From Nocardiopsis endophytica (GTDB lineage Bacteria > Actinomycetota > Actinomycetes > Streptosporangiales > Streptosporangiaceae), in the NCBI RefSeq assembly GCF_027706725.1, contig NZ_JAQFWQ010000075.1, positions 1 through 36,226 of the forward strand: a stretch of 36,226 bases of DNA, in the 5' to 3' direction. Shown piece after piece: positions 33,747 through 36,226 of this stretch (position 1 is the stretch's first letter; every line of letters begins with the position of its first letter). A program made the position numbers and the translations under genes. The notes under the pieces are model-generated. The model was not told the origin of the DNA, searched no databases, and saw nothing but the letters and a program-made list of their open reading frames with translations.

Positions 33747-34099
33747 GGGGCCGACGGGGGCGCACCCGACAAAGGGGGTGCGGTGGTGCAGGGCACCGAT
33801 TTCGGTCAGCCCTCCCGCGGAAAGCGAGGAACCGATAAAGTCGTCCCGAGAGTGCGGGAGTTCCGAGTCGACGTGTCTCCCTGTCGATTCGTCGATTTGT
33901 CGACATTTCCGCGCCGTCGGCCGCCCGGCCGGCCGTCCCGGGGCGGGCGCAATTCGGTCCGACCGCATCCCGGTTTCGTCCATTTCCCGGAGAAACGGCA
34001 CAACGTCCCGTCATTCTCCGTTCTCGTTGACGCGGCGGATGCGCTCCGAGCAGGGTTGACTCCGGAGGGGAGTCCCGTGGAGAGAGCGGAGCCGTGCCC
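33747..34099. other. control region of the terpene synthase gene
   Basis: A 353-bp gap, noticeably less GC-rich than its surroundings at 33830-34030. It holds the hairpin after the encapsulin gene, the 8-bp iterons at 33867-33906, and TTGACG at 34027-34032 without a clear -10. GGAG at about 34088 is the ribosome binding site of the terpene synthase. No gene is supported inside it. Confidence 0.5.
33867..33906 (+). repeat. five 8-bp iterons
   Basis: Five consecutive 8-bp units all begin with GTC: GTCGACGT, GTCTCCCT, GTCGATTC, GTCGATTT, GTCGACAT. The third to fifth share GTCGA, as does the first. Regular 8-bp phasing 194 bp before a secondary-metabolite gene suggests a regulator binding array, although 8 bp is not a full helical turn. 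Confidence 0.6.
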
Positions 34100-36226
34100 A
34101 TGGCGCAGCCCTACGTCGTCCCCGACCTGTACCGCCCCTATCCCGCGCGCCTGAACGTCAACGTGCAGGCGGCCCGCACCCGTGCGAAGGAATGGGCGAA
34201 GGGGGCGGGAATGCTGGTGGGGGACGGCGGGCGCGCGGGCGGGAGATGGTCGGAGAGCGGATTCGACGCGATGGACACCGGGCTCCTCGGGGCGTACGCG
34301 CATCCCGACGCTTCGGCGGCGGAACTCGAATTGCTCACCCAGTGGTACACGTGGCTGTTCTTCGTCACCGACCATTTCCGCGGCGAACGCCGATCCGGCG
34401 CGGGCGGGGAAGGGCGGGACCGCCTGCTCGACCTCATCGGCCCCGTCGGCGGCGCCGGTGGTGCCGACGGCACCGGGGCCGACGGCCGTCACGCCGCCTC
34501 CCCGCGCTCCGCCGCCGAGACCGGGCTGGCCGACCTGTGGCCGCGCACCGCCGCGATCGCCCCCGAGTCCTGGACGGAGGGCTTCGCCGCGGCCACGCGC
34601 GCGCTGATCAGGTCCATCGCCGAGCGGGAGGGGCGGTCGGGCGGGGACATCCCGCACCCGCTGAAACTCTTCGCCGACCGGCGGAACTCCGGGGCGGCCG
34701 CATGGGCGACGCACCTGGTGGGGCTGGTGTCTCCGGGGGCGCTGCCCGACCGGGTCCTGAGGACGCGGCGCTTCGCGTCCCTGAGGGCCTGCTTCGCGGA
34801 CGCCGCGCACCTGGCGAACGACCTGTACTCCTATCGCAAGGAGACCGAGGAGGAGGGCAGGCCGGACAACGCGGTGCTGTCGGTGGAGCGCTACCTGCAC
34901 CGGTCTCCGCAGGAGGCGGCCGAGCTGGTGAACCGCGTGCGCACGGCGCGGATGCGCCGGTTCGAGGAGATGTCGGCGACGGAGGCCCCGGCGTGGGTGG
35001 CCGACCACGGACTGACGCCGGGGGAGTGCGCGGCGATCGCGGTGACCGTAAAGGGGCTGCAGGACTGGCATGCCGGGGCGGTGGAGTGGCACGAGAGGAC
35101 GGCCAGGTACCGCCCGACCGGGACACGGGAACCGGCCGCCGTTCACCCCCCGTACTCACCCCCGAGGCTCGTCATCCCGTCCATCACCTCTCACCCGCGC
35201 CCGCACTCCCCGACCTTTGTCCCGCCCTCCTTAGACCATCCCTTTCGTCTGCCGCCGTTCGAGCAGCCGTGGCCGCACAGGATCAACCCCCACGTGGAGG
35301 CGGCCCGCCGGGAGGCCCGGACCTGGGCGCGCGAATCCGGTCTCCTGGCCCCGCCCCTCTGGACCGACGCGACATTCACCGCCGACGACCGGCCGCTCTT
35401 CACGGCCTTGACGCGCCCGGACGCGAGCGCGGAGGAGGTATGCCGGGCGGCGAAGTGGGACGTGTGCCTGATGGCGATCGACGACCACTTCGTGACGGCC
35501 TATAAGACCGAGCGGGACGTCCCCGGAGCGCGCGCGTTCGTAGAGCGCGTCCCCGACCTCATGCCGATCGCTCCCTCAAGCCCACCGCCCCGTTCCTCCC
35601 CCTCCCCGATCGAGCACGCCATCACGTCCCTATGGCACGAGACGTCCGCCGACATGCCCGAGGCCCTGCGCCACCGGTTTCGATCCGCCGTGGCGGACTT
35701 CGTCGGCGCGAACCTGTGGGAGCTGGACAACATCGTCCGGGGAAGGCCGCCGGATCCCGTCGAGCACCTGGAGATGCGCCGCGCGACGTCGGGGGCGGAC
35801 CTGTCCATCGCCCTGATGCCCGGAACCCCTGAACTCGACCTCCCCACTGCCGTCCTCCGCTCGGCCCCCCTGCGAACGATGCGGGAGGCCTTCGCGGACA
35901 CGGCGGGAATCCGGAACGACATCCACTCCTACCGAATGGAGACCGAGAAGGAGGGGGAGGTGAGCAACGGGGTGCTGGCGATCGAGCGCTTCCTGGAGTG
36001 CGGCCCGCAGGAGGCGGTCGACGTGGCCTACGCGGCGTTCACGGCCGGCATCGCGTCCTTCCAAGAGGCCGAAGCGGCCCTCCCGCGCCTGTTCGGCCGC
36101 CTCGCCGCGGACGCCCCGACCCGCGAGGCCGTCCACAGGTACGTGGAGGCGCTGAAGACGTGGATGGCGGGCGCCAACGAGTGGTACCGGCGCACGGGGA
36201 GGTACACCAGGCGCCCGACCCCACCC
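34100..36226 (+). CDS. two-domain terpene synthase, geosmin-synthase-like (partial, 3' end beyond window)
   Basis: At least 709 residues, still open at the window end. Each half is a class I terpene cyclase. Domain 1 (~1-340) starts QPYVVPDLYRPYPARLN, very like geosmin synthase, has NSE motif N240-D241-S244-E248 and RY pair R336/Y337, but its Asp-rich motif reads T90-D-H-F-R-G instead of DDHFLE. Domain 2 (~385-705) restarts at RINPHVEAARREA, has DDHFVT at 461-466, NSE N606/D607/S610/E614 and RY pair R701/Y702. In known geosmin synthase the N-terminal domain (FPP to germacradienol) keeps DDHFLE. Here the intact site is the second one, so the product may not be geosmin. A TTA codon (35231-35233) lies in the linker. 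GGAG precedes ATG 34100. Confidence 0.88.
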   Translation, partial: MAQPYVVPDLYRPYPARLNVNVQAARTRAKEWAKGAGMLVGDGGRAGGRWSESGFDAMDTGLLGAYAHPDASAAELELLTQWYTWLFFVTDHFRGERRSGAGGEGRDRLLDLIGPVGGAGGADGTGADGRHAASPRSAAETGLADLWPRTAAIAPESWTEGFAAATRALIRSIAEREGRSGGDIPHPLKLFADRRNSGAAAWATHLVGLVSPGALPDRVLRTRRFASLRACFADAAHLANDLYSYRKETEEEGRPDNAVLSVERYLHRSPQEAAELVNRVRTARMRRFEEMSATEAPAWVADHGLTPGECAAIAVTVKGLQDWHAGAVEWHERTARYRPTGTREPAAVHPPYSPPRLVIPSITSHPRPHSPTFVPPSLDHPFRLPPFEQPWPHRINPHVEAARREARTWARESGLLAPPLWTDATFTADDRPLFTALTRPDASAEEVCRAAKWDVCLMAIDDHFVTAYKTERDVPGARAFVERVPDLMPIAPSSPPPRSSPSPIEHAITSLWHETSADMPEALRHRFRSAVADFVGANLWELDNIVRGRPPDPVEHLEMRRATSGADLSIALMPGTPELDLPTAVLRSAPLRTMREAFADTAGIRNDIHSYRMETEKEGEVSNGVLAIERFLECGPQEAVDVAYAAFTAGIASFQEAEAALPRLFGRLAADAPTREAVHRYVEALKTWMAGANEWYRRTGRYTRRPTPP
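35231..35233 (+). promoter_or_regulatory. in-frame TTA (leucine) codon in the terpene synthase
   Basis: Codon 378, in the linker between the two cyclase domains, is TTA. In streptomycetes TTA needs the developmentally timed bldA tRNA and marks secondary-metabolite and developmental genes. The linker also has other AT-rich codons (TTT, CGT, CAT). Confidence 0.7.

Noticed and set aside
29894-33838. A 1314-codon plus-strand open frame through the lipoprotein, OmpA, DyP and encapsulin genes
   Set aside because: It crosses genes of both strands and palindrome copy 4; real domains are in other frames.
33829-33838. CCGATAAA as a WhiG-type sporulation sigma -10 box before the terpene synthase
   Set aside because: No TAAA-like -35 lies at the required distance.

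Overview
The window is very GC-rich DNA with strong G/C third-position bias, GTG starts and GGAGG-type ribosome binding sites. It also carries actinobacterial families: a family 1 encapsulin with a DyP peroxidase, a deazaflavin-dependent oxidoreductase, a two-domain geosmin-synthase-like terpene cyclase, and cobalamin-riboswitch control of an aerobic ribonucleotide reductase. I read it as chromosome of a filamentous actinomycete. A Nocardiopsis-like genus is a guess. I saw no rRNA, tRNA, CRISPR, prophage or transposase gene.

Layout. 1-1050: gene-free, ending in a dense array of hairpins (602-872). 1051-4959: a degenerate GGDEF-like protein (-), divergent from a 962-residue membrane-anchored ECF sigma factor fusion (+). 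5188-7565: NYN-domain putative RNase and TPR protein (+). 7628-8281: HAD phosphatase (-). 8342-12542: two candidate NrdR boxes, a cobalamin riboswitch, nrdA and nrdB. 12765-14540: alpha/beta hydrolase and MHYT membrane sensor (+). 14623-17005: btuC-btuF-like B12 uptake genes (-) under a second cobalamin riboswitch. 17218-20430: putP-like symporter, glycolipid-binding-like protein, nadE (+). 20446-24199: nucleoside salvage and catabolism (nucleoside hydrolase -, ribokinase-like kinase, deoC, GntR regulator +). 24401-28795: HATPase, TetR (-), YczE-like membrane protein, DsbA-like protein, F420-type oxidoreductase, APH-like kinase. 29341-31681: lipoprotein (+) and OmpA-domain lipoprotein (-). 31908-33746: DyP peroxidase plus encapsulin. 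34100-end: tandem-domain terpene synthase cut by the window edge.

How the genes work together. The two B12 riboswitches suggest one circuit: when cobalamin is ample, both B12 import and the B12-independent reductase NrdAB are turned down, presumably leaving dNTP supply to a B12-dependent class II enzyme elsewhere. The nucleoside block converts nucleosides to sugar phosphates under a GntR regulator. DyP carries a C-terminal encapsulin-loading peptide and directly abuts the shell gene.

Most notable: (i) four 62-bp palindromic elements with identical 12-bp arms, each between convergent genes; (ii) the sigma/anti-sigma/transmembrane/His-Asp-rich fusion; (iii) an NrdB with Phe at the radical-tyrosine site and Glu as first metal ligand (class Ic-like); (iv) a geosmin-synthase-like protein whose first domain has lost the Asp-rich motif while the second keeps it, with an in-frame TTA codon in the linker and 8-bp iterons upstream.
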